Assembly (NCBI GenBank): GCA_947493265.1
Contig: CANLQL010000002.1
Span: 186,001 to 250,000 of the forward strand
DNA: 64,000 nucleotides
From: an uncultured Litoreibacter sp.
Lineage (GTDB): Bacteria; Pseudomonadota; Alphaproteobacteria; Rhodobacterales; Rhodobacteraceae
Direction: 5' to 3'
The notes below the pieces were generated by a model, which ran no database searches, was not told the origin of the DNA, and saw nothing but the letters and a program-made list of their open reading frames with translations. Both the position numbers and the translations under genes were made by a program. Positions within the stretch are counted from its first letter, which is position 1. The number at the start of each line of letters is the position of its first letter. Below, piece after piece: positions 36,687 to 45,319 of the stretch.

Positions 36687-37977
36687 ACGCCGTCGCTTTT
36701 GCCAGGGCCTGATCAAGATCTGCGATCAGGTCGTTGGCGTCTTCGGTTCCGATTGAAACTCGCACGATGTTCGGGCCAGCCCCCGCCGCTTCCTGCTGTT
36801 CGGCAGTCAATTGGCGGTGTGTCGTTGACGCTGAGTGGATGATCAGCGAGCGGGTGTCGCCCAGGTTGGCCACATGGCTGAAGATTTCCAGACTGTCGAC
36901 CAGCTTGATGCAGGCGTCATAGCCGCCTTTGACTGCAAAGGTGAACAGGCCACCTGCACCTTTCGGGCAGACTTTTGCAACGCGGTCGAAATAGGGGGAT
37001 GACTTCAGTCCGGCATAGGTGACGTAGTCGATCCGGTCGTCTTTTTCCAACCAGGCCGCAATCTTTTCGGCGTTTTCGACGTGACGCTCCATCCGCAGTG
37101 ACAGGGTCTCGATCCCCATCAATGTGTAATGCGCCGCTTGTGGGTTCATGGTCATGCCAAGATCGCGCAGACCAATAGCGATGCCGTGGAATGTGAACGC
37201 CAGCGGGCCAAAGGTTTCTGCGAATTTGAGGCCGTGATAGGCGGGCTCAGGCTCGCTCATGGAGGGAAATTTGCCGGACGCGGCCCAGTCAAACTTGCCG
37301 GAATCAACCACGCAACCACCAGTGACAGTACCGTTGCCGGTCAGGTATTTCGTGGTCGAATGCACCACCAGCGTGGCCCCGTGTTCGATTGGGCGGCACA
37401 GATACGGCGTGGCGGAGGTGTTGTCGATGATCAGCGGGATGCCGGCCGCATCTGCAATGTCGGCGATGGCGCGCACATCCATGATATAGCCGCCCGGGTT
37501 GGCAATGGCTTCGCCGAATACCGCGCGGGTGTCGTCATCAATGGCGGCTTTCACGGCCTCTTCATCATCGAAATCGACGAATTTCGCGGACCAGCCGAAG
37601 CGTTTGATGGTTTGGCTGAACTGCGTGACCGTCCCGCCGTAAAGCCGGGTGGAGGCCACGACGTTGCAGCCCGGTTGCATCAGCGGAAACAGCGCCATGA
37701 TCTGTGCTGCGTGCCCTGACGAACAACAAACCGCGCCAACGCCGCCTTCCAGCGTCGCGATCCGTTCCTGCAAGACAGCCACGGTCGGGTTGGTCAGGCG
37801 GGAATAAATGTAGCCAACCTCTTGCAGGTTGAACAAGGCGGCGGCGTGTTCGGCATCGCGAAAAACATAGGCGGTAGACTGGTAGATTGGCGTCTGACGC
37901 GCACCTGTCGCCGGGTCGGGATTTGCGCCCGCATGGATTTGCAAAGTGTCGAAGCCGTAGCTTTCTGTGTCGGACAT
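36685..37977 (-). CDS. metY: O-acetylhomoserine sulfhydrylase
   Basis: PLP enzyme of 430 aa that makes homocysteine from O-acetylhomoserine and sulfide. The PLP lysine lies in VVHSTTKYLTGNG, and GVGAVCCSSGHAAQ and YSRLTNPTVAVLQERIA are MetY hallmarks. The N-terminus ETYGFDTLQIHAG-type start fits. The ribosome-binding GGGGG lies inside a small hairpin (37988-38009), suggesting translational control. No transcription factor is adjacent. Confidence 0.95.
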   Translation of the reverse strand: MSDTESYGFDTLQIHAGANPDPATGARQTPIYQSTAYVFRDAEHAAALFNLQEVGYIYSRLTNPTVAVLQERIATLEGGVGAVCCSSGHAAQIMALFPLMQPGCNVVASTRLYGGTVTQFSQTIKRFGWSAKFVDFDDEEAVKAAIDDDTRAVFGEAIANPGGYIMDVRAIADIADAAGIPLIIDNTSATPYLCRPIEHGATLVVHSTTKYLTGNGTVTGGCVVDSGKFDWAASGKFPSMSEPEPAYHGLKFAETFGPLAFTFHGIAIGLRDLGMTMNPQAAHYTLMGIETLSLRMERHVENAEKIAAWLEKDDRIDYVTYAGLKSSPYFDRVAKVCPKGAGGLFTFAVKGGYDACIKLVDSLEIFSHVANLGDTRSLIIHSASTTHRQLTAEQQEAAGAGPNIVRVSIGTEDANDLIADLDQALAKATA

Positions 37978-37987
37978 TCGGAATGTA

Positions 37988-38009
37988 CCCCCAAGTTGAA
38001 ATTTGAGGG
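37988..38009 (-). promoter_or_regulatory. Hairpin occluding the metY ribosome-binding site
   Basis: On the minus strand CCCTCAA pairs with TTGGGGG (one G-U pair) around an 8-nt loop. The right arm contains the GGGGG Shine-Dalgarno, 10 nt before the ATG. The whole leader is under 92 nt and does not fit any SAM riboswitch I can recognise. Confidence 0.5.
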
Positions 38010-38068
38010 CACAGTAGAATAGTGCGGGGGTGGCGACAATCCCGCACCTGACCTTGGGTTAGCTGGAT

Positions 38069-38389
38069 TTAGTATCCCATTCCGCTGTCTTCATTGGAAT
38101 CTGCGTTGGCCCGCGCCAAGGCACCTCGGCAACTTTCAGGGGTGGCGTCGCCACAGCTGATCACCCGGCCATCGGTTTCAATGGCCCATCCCAAGGACGA
38201 TCTGCCACTGGGGTAGAAAACCCGGTTCTGACGCACAACATAGGTCTCCCCATCGATCTCGACGGAGGTGTCGGCGAGGCGCTCCTTGCCGCTTGGGCTT
38301 TCATAATCTGGAAGGCTTGAACTGGGATCTGTTGAACATTGGGTCATTCCGGCGATCAAAGCAGTGCCAAGCACCATAGCGAGTTTCAT
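38069..38389 (-). CDS. Small exported protein, unknown
   Basis: Protein of 106 aa with an N-terminal hydrophobic signal (MKLAMVLGTALIAGMTQC). The residues before Cys (MTQ) are a poor lipobox, so lipidation is uncertain. The mature part has GETYVVRQNRVFYPSGRSSLGW and a C-terminal Cys pair (SCGDATPESC). The start at 38389 follows GGGGAAG; the frame extends to 38443 but without a signal-like start. No family is recognised. Confidence 0.6.
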   Translation of the reverse strand: MKLAMVLGTALIAGMTQCSTDPSSSLPDYESPSGKERLADTSVEIDGETYVVRQNRVFYPSGRSSLGWAIETDGRVISCGDATPESCRGALARANADSNEDSGMGY

Positions 38390-38584
38390 TTCACTTCCCC
38401 TTTTAAAATTGCGCAGACTGCGCATAAACAAATTGAACAACATGCGTTGTGGGAAAATCAGCGTCAGGGACGTCCGCCAAAATGGCAGTTTTCGATCCCT
38501 CGTTTTCTTGACTGATATGCCCCACGCCTCACATCAATCGCACCGCGATACCTTGAGCGTAGCGAAAAAACCGGGAAACACCAA

Positions 38585-38998
38585 ATGCTGACACCTTTTC
38601 ACATCGCCTATCACGTCTCGGATCTTGCGGCTGCGCGGGAGTTCTATGGTGAAATTCTCGGTTGTGCCGAAGGGCGGTCCACCGAAACTTGGGTGGATTT
38701 CAGCTTCTTCGGTCACCAGATTTCGCTGCATCTGGGCAAACCTTTTGAGACGACGAATACAGGCAAAGTCGGTGATCATATGGTTCCGATGCCGCATCTT
38801 GGGCTGGTGCTTGGATATGATGAGTGGCGCAAGGTTGCGGACCGTCTTGAGGGTGCCGGAACAGAATGGGTGCTTGCCCCGTCGGTTCGGTTCGAAGGAG
38901 AACCCGGTGAGCAATGGACGATGTTCTTCCGCGACCCATCCGGAAATCCTCTTGAAATCAAGGGGTTCAAGGACATGGACGCTGTGTTCGCGCATTAA
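38585..38998 (+). CDS. VOC-superfamily (glyoxalase-like) protein
   Basis: Metal-dependent vicinal-oxygen-chelate fold protein of 137 aa. FHIAYHVSDLAAAREFYGEILGC is the typical first module and FFRDPSGNPLEIKGF the second-module end with the Glu ligand. His residues in the first strand can serve as metal ligands. Substrates vary from methylglyoxal adducts to antibiotics and cannot be told here. It stands alone. Confidence 0.88.
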   Translation: MLTPFHIAYHVSDLAAAREFYGEILGCAEGRSTETWVDFSFFGHQISLHLGKPFETTNTGKVGDHMVPMPHLGLVLGYDEWRKVADRLEGAGTEWVLAPSVRFEGEPGEQWTMFFRDPSGNPLEIKGFKDMDAVFAH

Positions 38999-39130
38999 CC
39001 ATGACTGCGCATTAACCTTAACAGGGAAATTTTCGGCGAAAAAAGACCGATCACCGGACCACCAGAACTTTGTGTATTGATTGGTTTCGACCAGCCGCTA
39101 AGGTCGCCGTCAGTTTATGGGGGGTGATCT

Positions 39131-39595
39131 GTGCCAAAACATATTTTGTTCGTTTGTCTTGGCAATATCTGCCGCTCCCCCCTGGCGCAGGGAATTGCGC
39201 AGTCGCGTGCCGCAGAGCTTGGTTTGCCCCTGATCTTTGACAGCGCGGGAACAGGGGCCTGGCACGCCGGAGAACAGCCTGATCCAAGAGCAATTGTTGC
39301 AGCCAGAACGCGTGGGTACGAGATTTCAGAACAACGCGCACGGCGGGTCAGTCCGCATGATTTCGCAGATTTCGACATGATCATCGCGATGGATCAGAAC
39401 AACCTTTCTGACCTGCAGGAGATGAAGCCGCCCAATAGCAAAGCGCAGCTTCATCTGATGACCGAATTTCTGGAGGGCAGAAGTGCCAGAGACATCGCTG
39501 ATCCGTATTATTCGGGCCGCTTCATGCCGGTTATCGATCAGCTGGAAACGGCAACCGCTGGATTGCTGGCTCAGTTCCGCGAACCGGCGCAATAG
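39131..39595 (+). CDS. Low-molecular-weight protein-tyrosine phosphatase
   Basis: Dephosphorylates phosphotyrosine in proteins. It is 154 aa with the P-loop CLGNICRS (Cys9 nucleophile, Arg15) near the N-terminus and the general acid in DPYYSG. The start is GTG. No tyrosine kinase or exopolysaccharide genes are nearby, so it may have a housekeeping role. The 3' end overlaps the convergent small exported gene by 25 nt. Confidence 0.94.
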   Translation: MPKHILFVCLGNICRSPLAQGIAQSRAAELGLPLIFDSAGTGAWHAGEQPDPRAIVAARTRGYEISEQRARRVSPHDFADFDMIIAMDQNNLSDLQEMKPPNSKAQLHLMTEFLEGRSARDIADPYYSGRFMPVIDQLETATAGLLAQFREPAQ

Positions 39596-39906
39596 CGCTG
39601 CGCCGTTTGGCCGAAGGATTTGTAGCGCTTCCAGAACGCTTCATATCGGCGCGCATCTGACTGGCGAATTTCCTGTGCTCTGGCAGGGTCTTTGAAGAAC
39701 GACGCGGCCAGTTTTTGATCGGTCTTGCGCAATGTCTGGTCGGCGACATCCTGAATGCATCCGCATAACGCCCGCGATGCCGTCGCCCGGTCCGCCTTGA
39801 GGCAAGCCCGTTCGATTTGGTTGGCGTGGCCCGGTGTCGTTGCACCGATCAGCAAAATCGTCACGACTAGTCCCAAATAGCGGTGCTGCACGGTTTGCTC
39901 CTGCAT
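39571..39906 (-). CDS. Small exported protein (family often mislabelled arginine transporter)
   Basis: Exported protein of 111 aa. The signal peptide ends near GHANQ. The mature domain has IERACLKADRATASRALCGCIQDVADQTL and KRYKSFGQTAQRYCAGSR, with conserved cysteines. I recall this group as common in Rhodobacteraceae and annotated as an arginine transporter without evidence; a single small soluble domain cannot be a carrier. The 25-nt antisense overlap with the phosphatase gene is notable. Confidence 0.7.
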   Translation of the reverse strand: MQEQTVQHRYLGLVVTILLIGATTPGHANQIERACLKADRATASRALCGCIQDVADQTLRKTDQKLAASFFKDPARAQEIRQSDARRYEAFWKRYKSFGQTAQRYCAGSRN

Positions 39907-39976
39907 GATTGCGTTCTGAAATCATGGCGAACCAAAGGTTAAAAAACAATGTGCAATTTGCGAGCTGACGCGATTG

Positions 39977-40267
39977 TCAGCGGGTCACTATGTGGAAAAA
40001 CTCAACCGTTTTTTCCTGCACCATCGGGGTCACCGCGTCATTGAACGGGCCGTAATAGGGAGCGTTCAGATGCGCCTCAAAGGCGGCGCGCGCGGTGTAT
40101 TTTTCATACAGATAGATCAGGTTTTCGTCCTCAGTTGACCGGCAGACGTCAAATTGCAGGCAATCAGGTTCGTGCTTGAGGCTGTTCTCAGCCTGCTGCG
40201 CGATAAGCGGCAGGAACTCTTGCAGGTGGTCTGGTTTGATCTGGAAATGAACGGCGACAATATACAT
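39977..40267 (-). CDS. Antibiotic biosynthesis monooxygenase-domain (YgiN-like) protein
   Basis: Dimeric ferredoxin-fold protein of 96 aa: IVAVHFQIKPDHLQEFLPLI, DCLQFDVCRSTEDENLIYLYE and FEAHLNAPYYGPFNDAV are the family pattern. Related YgiN is a quinol monooxygenase; others act on small aromatics or as sugar mutarotases. It ends a unit of three genes on the minus strand of the sugar-acid cluster, 11 nt from the next gene. Confidence 0.85.
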   Translation of the reverse strand: MYIVAVHFQIKPDHLQEFLPLIAQQAENSLKHEPDCLQFDVCRSTEDENLIYLYEKYTARAAFEAHLNAPYYGPFNDAVTPMVQEKTVEFFHIVTR

Positions 40268-40278
40268 GCGTTTGGCCT

Positions 40279-41316
40279 TTAGCTTTGCGAAACAGGGAGT
40301 TTGGTTCGGGATTTGTCGGATTGATAGGCCGCACGCTCAATACGCAGCACCTCAAGATATTCAGCGGCGAGGTTTTCGGGCTGTGTGCCGGATTGGATTG
40401 CGTGGGCGACATGACGGCAGAGCGCTTCGACACAGCCGCCGCCGAACCGGGTGTCATCCACCGGCTCTGACAGCGTGATACTGGTCCAGGTCTGATCGCC
40501 AAACGCGCGGAACGTTAGCTGGCCAGTTCCGTCAAGGCGAAGCGTCCCGCCTTCACCTTCCAATTCAAATTCACCCATCGTGCGGCGGGGCTGGTCGGTT
40601 TGATGATCTGACAGCCGGTTGCCATCAAGAATGCTTTGCGCACCGGAAGCATGATCCAGAACTAAAAGGCCCGCATCTTCGCCGGCAATTGCCGGGTTTA
40701 GACGGCGCAGGTCGGCATAAACGTCGGTGACCGGACCCAAAAGCCAGCGAAACAGGTCGATGAAATGCACACCGGTTTCATGGATCAGCAGCTTTGGCAT
40801 GGTCTGAAACGCGGGCTGGCGGGACAGATACGCGTCCGCGCCGCGGCCATCCCCGGGCCTGAGCGCAAAATATGCGCGGTAGATCTGGCCCATTTGACCG
40901 GTTTCAAGGAACGTCTTCACCGTGCGATACCAAGGTTGAAAACGGAAGTTTTCGTGGATCACGATGGGCACATCTTTGGTCTTGGCTTCCGCGGTGATTT
41001 GCGTGGCTTCCTCCAGATCGACGCAGAACGGTTTTTGGCAAATCAGCGTCCGGCCTTTTTGAAGGCTGAGGCGCACCAGTGCTGCATGGGCCGGGGGCGG
41101 TGTCACGATATCGACGATATCCGGCTTGCAGGTCTCCAACATCGCCGCGACATCATCAAAGGTCTGGACGCCGAATTCCTGTTCTGCCCAAGCCCGCCTG
41201 TCGGGCGAAAGGTCAGATACGCCGACAATCTGGGTGGTGTCGATCTTTTGCCACGCCTCAAGATGGAACTGGCTGAAGTAGCCCAGACCGATCACACAAA
41301 CGCGGAGATCTGCCAT
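40279..41316 (-). CDS. Gfo/Idh/MocA-family oxidoreductase
   Basis: NAD(P)-dependent sugar dehydrogenase-type enzyme of 345 aa. The Rossmann motif GLGYFSQFHLEAW opens the protein; the catalytic Lys sits in CQKPFCVD. A HETGVHFIDLFRWLLG segment supplies late active-site His. It lies one nucleotide downstream of the isopropylmalate-dehydrogenase-like gene. Together they suggest oxidation of a sugar or sugar acid before the OtnK step. Confidence 0.9.
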   Translation of the reverse strand: MADLRVCVIGLGYFSQFHLEAWQKIDTTQIVGVSDLSPDRRAWAEQEFGVQTFDDVAAMLETCKPDIVDIVTPPPAHAALVRLSLQKGRTLICQKPFCVDLEEATQITAEAKTKDVPIVIHENFRFQPWYRTVKTFLETGQMGQIYRAYFALRPGDGRGADAYLSRQPAFQTMPKLLIHETGVHFIDLFRWLLGPVTDVYADLRRLNPAIAGEDAGLLVLDHASGAQSILDGNRLSDHQTDQPRRTMGEFELEGEGGTLRLDGTGQLTFRAFGDQTWTSITLSEPVDDTRFGGGCVEALCRHVAHAIQSGTQPENLAAEYLEVLRIERAAYQSDKSRTKLPVSQS

Positions 41317-41317
41317 T

Positions 41318-42418
41318 TCAAGTGGCCTTCAGGTGCGCGAGAACCGCGTTGGTTACCGCGTTCGTGCCCATATCGCCGCCAAATTCCATCGGGCGCAGAT
41401 CATTGGCGGCAAACCCGTCCTCCACCGCCTTCTCAATCAAAGCGCCCGCTTTGGCGAATTTTTGGTTGGCGGTTTTCTCTGCCAGATAGTCCAGCATCAA
41501 CGCCCCGCTAAGGATCGCAGCTAATGGATTGGCCTTGTCTTGTCCCATAATATCCGGGGCGCTGCCATGGGCGGGTTGGAACAGGCCGTGGTTGTCCCCG
41601 ATCTCGCCACAAGCGGCCATACCCATGCCACCGACGAGCCCGCCCGCGAGGTCCGACAATATGTCGCCAAACATGTTTTCCATGACCATAACGTCGAACT
41701 CCCAAGGCTTTCGCACCAGATCCAGCGCCTGAGCGTCGACATAGTTGTAGCCGGTTTCGACATCGGGGTAGGCGGGTGCGACCTCGTCGTAGATTTTGCG
41801 GAAAAACGCCATAGAACGGAACACATTGGCCTTGTCGACACAGGTGAACCGCCCGGGTTTGCCCCGCGCCTTGCGCCGCTGCGCCAGCTTGAAGCCGAAG
41901 TGATGCAGCTTTTCGGTGGTGTCGCGGCTGATCAGGAGGGTATCGCGCACTTCACTATCGCCTTTGATTTCAGAGCGGTTGTGCACGGCGGCGGAATAAA
42001 ACAGCCCTTCGGTAGATTCGCGCAGGATGATCAAGTCAATGCTTGCCGCGCGTGGATCGGCCAGACGTTGTGGCGCATTTGGGTAGGCTTTCACCGGGCG
42101 GATGCCTGCGTAAAGCCCGAATTTGTCGCGCAATCGCAGATGCGGCGAAATTTCGGTGCCGTCCGGATGCCGGATAGAAGGAAGGCCGATTGCGCCCAAA
42201 AAGATCGCGTCCGCGGCACCTGCGCGGTCTTCGCCGCCCGGTTCGATATCCTTGCCGGTTTGCGCAAAATAAGCCGCGCCCGCGTCGATCTCATCAATGT
42301 CAAAGCCGCAATCGCCGATGATCGTCATTGCCGCATTGACTACCTGCATGGCGGCGTCTGCCACATCGATGCCGATGCCATCCCCGCGGATCAAGGCAAC
42401 TGTTGTCGCGGTTGTCAT
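41318..42418 (-). CDS. Isocitrate/isopropylmalate/tartrate dehydrogenase-family enzyme
   Basis: Beta-decarboxylating hydroxyacid dehydrogenase of 366 aa. RESTEGLFYS is the substrate-binding signature, ENMFGDILSDLAGGLVGG holds the metal Asp and HGSAPDIMGQDKANP the NAD region. It is not leuB in context, since no leuCD is present. A C4 or C5 hydroxyacid such as tartrate, or a tetronate, is likelier. It heads the minus-strand arm, and the palindrome at 42484-42493 lies in its upstream gap. Confidence 0.88.
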   Translation of the reverse strand: MTTATTVALIRGDGIGIDVADAAMQVVNAAMTIIGDCGFDIDEIDAGAAYFAQTGKDIEPGGEDRAGAADAIFLGAIGLPSIRHPDGTEISPHLRLRDKFGLYAGIRPVKAYPNAPQRLADPRAASIDLIILRESTEGLFYSAAVHNRSEIKGDSEVRDTLLISRDTTEKLHHFGFKLAQRRKARGKPGRFTCVDKANVFRSMAFFRKIYDEVAPAYPDVETGYNYVDAQALDLVRKPWEFDVMVMENMFGDILSDLAGGLVGGMGMAACGEIGDNHGLFQPAHGSAPDIMGQDKANPLAAILSGALMLDYLAEKTANQKFAKAGALIEKAVEDGFAANDLRPMEFGGDMGTNAVTNAVLAHLKAT

Positions 42419-42483
42419 ATGGGTCGTCCCTCCTGCGGAAGCGGTTTTGAGCCCTTTGCTGGGCCTTTCCTCTTCCGGAATTT

Positions 42484-42493
42484 ATGTATACAT
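42484..42493. promoter_or_regulatory. ATGTATACAT palindrome between divergent sugar-acid operons
   Basis: Perfect 10-bp palindrome with a GTATAC core, the type bound by many GntR-family repressors of sugar-acid genes. It sits in the 184-nt divergent gap, so one regulator could serve both arms. No regulator gene is present in the cluster. Confidence 0.55.
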
Positions 42494-42602
42494 TATTTGA
42501 AGCAAGTCTTGACCGTTGTAAATAACTAACCACAGTGATGGCGGGCAGGATGGGGCAAAACCCCGGATTGAAACGAAAAAACAACAAGGGCGATGGGCCG
42601 GA

Positions 42603-43421
42603 ATGAGCGATCTTTGGCAAGTCTACGCGGTGAAATACGCGGATCGAAACCAGCGTACGCGGGCCGACAGCTTCATTTTCGATGATCACAAATCGGCCCA
42701 ACATGGGATGGACTACTTTGTCTGGGTGCTGAGGAACGGGACCCGCGAGATTGTTGTTGATACGGGCTATGATGCGTCGGAAGCGGCGCAGCGCGACCGG
42801 CCGATCTTGCGCGACCCTGCGGTTGCAGTTGGTGCGCTTGGCGTCGCGGCAGAAACGGTCGACACGGTGATCATAACCCATTTGCACTACGACCATGCCG
42901 GTGCCTTGGACCGCTATCCCAACGCAAAATTCCACCTGCAAGCGGCCGAGATGGCCTATGCAACCGGCCCGTGCATGTGTCACCCGGTCTTACAGATGCC
43001 GTTCACCGCAAACCATGTTTGCGACATGGTGCGCCATGTCTATTCAGGTCGGGTCATCTTTCATGATGGGTCCGGGGAAGTGGCCCCCGGCGTGCGGGTT
43101 CATTGTGTGGGTGGACATTCGCGCGGATTGCAGGTTGTCGAAGTTGATACCGAGCACGGCCCGCTTTGCCTGGCGTCCGATGCGGCGCATTACTACGAAA
43201 ATTTCATGGCCGGGAAGCCGTTTCCAATCGTGGAGAACCTGGAAAACATGCTCAGCGGTTTTGACACGATCCGGGCGCTTGGCCGGACGGATGCGCGGGT
43301 CATTCCCGGACATGATCCGATTGTCGCAAAACTGTTTGCGCCGGTTGAGAATGTCGATTTCGCGTGGCGGTTGGACACCGGGCCCGTTGGCTCGTTCAAC
43401 CCATTGGAAGGTCAGGGTTAA
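42603..43421 (+). CDS. Metallo-beta-lactamase-fold hydrolase (lactonase-like)
   Basis: Di-zinc hydrolase of 272 aa. The HLHYDHAG motif and later GGHSRG, DAAHYYEN and PGHDP metal ligands match the N-acyl-homoserine lactonase branch. In this operon, hydrolysis of a sugar-acid lactone fits better than quorum quenching, but that is inference. Its start has GGGCCGGA upstream and the OtnK gene begins 3 nt after its stop. Confidence 0.88.
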   Translation: MSDLWQVYAVKYADRNQRTRADSFIFDDHKSAQHGMDYFVWVLRNGTREIVVDTGYDASEAAQRDRPILRDPAVAVGALGVAAETVDTVIITHLHYDHAGALDRYPNAKFHLQAAEMAYATGPCMCHPVLQMPFTANHVCDMVRHVYSGRVIFHDGSGEVAPGVRVHCVGGHSRGLQVVEVDTEHGPLCLASDAAHYYENFMAGKPFPIVENLENMLSGFDTIRALGRTDARVIPGHDPIVAKLFAPVENVDFAWRLDTGPVGSFNPLEGQG

Positions 43422-43424
43422 GTT

Positions 43425-44675
43425 ATGCTTCTTGGATGTATCGGCGACGATTTTACGGGCTCCAGCGACCTTGCCAACACGCTGTCAAAACAGGGAATGC
43501 GCGTGGTGCAATATACCGGCGTGCCGACCGAGGCTGCGTCTGATGATGTGGAAGCGAGCGTGGTTGCACTGAAATCGCGGTCGATTGATCCGGCTGCGGC
43601 AGTTGCGCAATCCTTGGACGCGCTGGCATGGTTGCAGGCGCAGGGTTGCACGCAGTTCTTCTTCAAATATTGCTCCACCTTTGATTCAACTGCGGATGGC
43701 AATATCGGGCCGGTTGCCGACGCCTTGGCGGAGGCTCTGGACGCCCATCAGGTAATCTTTTGCCCGGCTTTTCCGGGCACAGGACGCTCCATCTATCAGG
43801 GGCATTTGTTTGTGAACGACGTGTTGTTGAACGCCTCTGGGATGCAGAACCATCCGCTGACGCCAATGACAGATCCCGACATCCGAAGGTGGCTGAAGCC
43901 ACAGACGAAACATCGCGTCGGACATGTGGCGGCGCGCGATGTGTTGCAAGGTGCCGACGCGATCCGGGCAGGTCTTCAGACCCAGCATGAGGCCGGTCAC
44001 AGGCATATCGTCGTCGATGCATTGCAGGATGCGGACCTGCTTGAGATTGGGAAGGCTGTCGCGGATTTACCATTAATAACAGGTGGTTCTGGCGTTGCTC
44101 TGGGCCTGCCGGATAATTTCAAAGCGCGCGGGCAGATCAAAGGGACAGCTGGCGCATGGGCTGGCCAGAACGGGCCTTGTGTGGCGCTGTCAGGGTCGTG
44201 TTCGGTCGCAACGCGCGCGCAGGTTGAGCAACATTTGCAGACAAATCCAGGCTTCGAAGTTGTGGCTGCCGAGGTCATCGGTGGGCGTCTCACCGCGCAG
44301 GACGCGGCGGATTGGGCGGTGCAACAATCTGGGGTGCCGCTGATTTATTCCTCTGCCGATCCGCAAGTTGTGCGGGCTGTTCAGGATGAATTCGGTCGCG
44401 ACCGCGCAGCAGAGGCGATTGAGGGCTTCTTTGCCGAGACTGCCCGCGCCTTGGTGGCCCAAGGCGTGACACGGCTGTTGACGGCAGGGGGCGAAACATC
44501 GGGGGCCGTTGTGGAGGGGTTGAAATTGCAAACGCTTGAGATCGGCCCGGAGATTGACCCCGGCGTGCCCGCGTTGCGCGCAGGACCTGACTTGGTCATC
44601 GCGCTCAAATCCGGGAACTTTGGTGCGCCAGATTTCTTTGAGAAAGCTGCCGGTATTCTGGAGGGGACATCGTGA
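43425..44675 (+). CDS. otnK: Four-carbon acid sugar kinase, OtnK type
   Basis: DUF1537-family kinase of 416 aa, which phosphorylates 3-oxo-tetronate at O4 in the known pathway. GDDFTGSSDLANTLSKQGM is the substrate domain start, and GGETSGAVVEGLKL with RAGPDLVIALKSGNFG the C-terminal ATP domain. It is joined to otnC by a GTGA overlap. It is a strong marker for L-threonate or D-erythronate-type catabolism. Confidence 0.93.
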   Translation: MLLGCIGDDFTGSSDLANTLSKQGMRVVQYTGVPTEAASDDVEASVVALKSRSIDPAAAVAQSLDALAWLQAQGCTQFFFKYCSTFDSTADGNIGPVADALAEALDAHQVIFCPAFPGTGRSIYQGHLFVNDVLLNASGMQNHPLTPMTDPDIRRWLKPQTKHRVGHVAARDVLQGADAIRAGLQTQHEAGHRHIVVDALQDADLLEIGKAVADLPLITGGSGVALGLPDNFKARGQIKGTAGAWAGQNGPCVALSGSCSVATRAQVEQHLQTNPGFEVVAAEVIGGRLTAQDAADWAVQQSGVPLIYSSADPQVVRAVQDEFGRDRAAEAIEGFFAETARALVAQGVTRLLTAGGETSGAVVEGLKLQTLEIGPEIDPGVPALRAGPDLVIALKSGNFGAPDFFEKAAGILEGTS

Positions 44676-45319
44676 GTGCCGAGGCGCGGTTGCGCGACCA
44701 GATTTGCCTTCTGGCCAAGTCGATGTTTGAGCGCGGTCTGACAGGTGGCAGCACTGGCAACATTTCGGCGCGGACAGAGGATGGCGGCTTGCTGGTTTCG
44801 CCCACAGGCACCAGTTTTGGCAGGCTTGATCCCGGGCGGCTCAGCCGGTTTGACGCACGCGGGAAGCTGATTGATGGGGACGCACCGACCAAGGAAATGC
44901 CGCTGCATTCTGCGTTTTATGACACGCGCAGCACGGCGGGGGCGGTGGTTCACCTGCATTCATGCCACGCGGTTGCGTGGTCGTTGATGCCCGATGTTGA
45001 TCCGGACAACTTTCTGCCACCCCTGACGCCCTATGCGATCATGAAATTGGGCAAGGTTCAGATGCTGCCGTTTTTCCGACCCGGCGATCCGGCGATGGGA
45101 CAGGCGGTGCGTGGATTGGCGGGCAAAAGGTCCGCCGTCATGCTGGCCAACCATGGACCGGTCGTGGCAGGCAAAGATGTCGAGGCGGCGTGCAATGCCA
45201 TTGAAGAGCTGGAAGACACCGCGCGCCTTGCGATGATGATGCGTGGCTATCAGGCGCGCCAGTTAACGCCCGCGCAGATCACCGATATTGTGACGCAGTT
45301 TGACGTCGATTGGGACTAG
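44672..45319 (+). CDS. otnC: 3-oxo-tetronate 4-phosphate decarboxylase, OtnC type (class II aldolase fold)
   Basis: Zinc enzyme of 215 aa in the class II aldolase/adducin family; with OtnK it gives dihydroxyacetone phosphate. GGSTGNISAR is the phosphate-binding loop, VHLHSCHAVA supplies two zinc His residues and ANHGPVV a third. The start is GTG, overlapping the otnK stop. The last 4 nt overlap the FolB-like gene stop on the other strand (CTAG). No OtnI isomerase is present in the cluster. Confidence 0.9.
   Translation: MSAEARLRDQICLLAKSMFERGLTGGSTGNISARTEDGGLLVSPTGTSFGRLDPGRLSRFDARGKLIDGDAPTKEMPLHSAFYDTRSTAGAVVHLHSCHAVAWSLMPDVDPDNFLPPLTPYAIMKLGKVQMLPFFRPGDPAMGQAVRGLAGKRSAVMLANHGPVVAGKDVEAACNAIEELEDTARLAMMMRGYQARQLTPAQITDIVTQFDVDWD

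Noticed and set aside
41540-42529. Plus-strand open frame of 329 codons
   Set aside because: Antisense to the isopropylmalate-dehydrogenase-family gene, whose motifs are intact.
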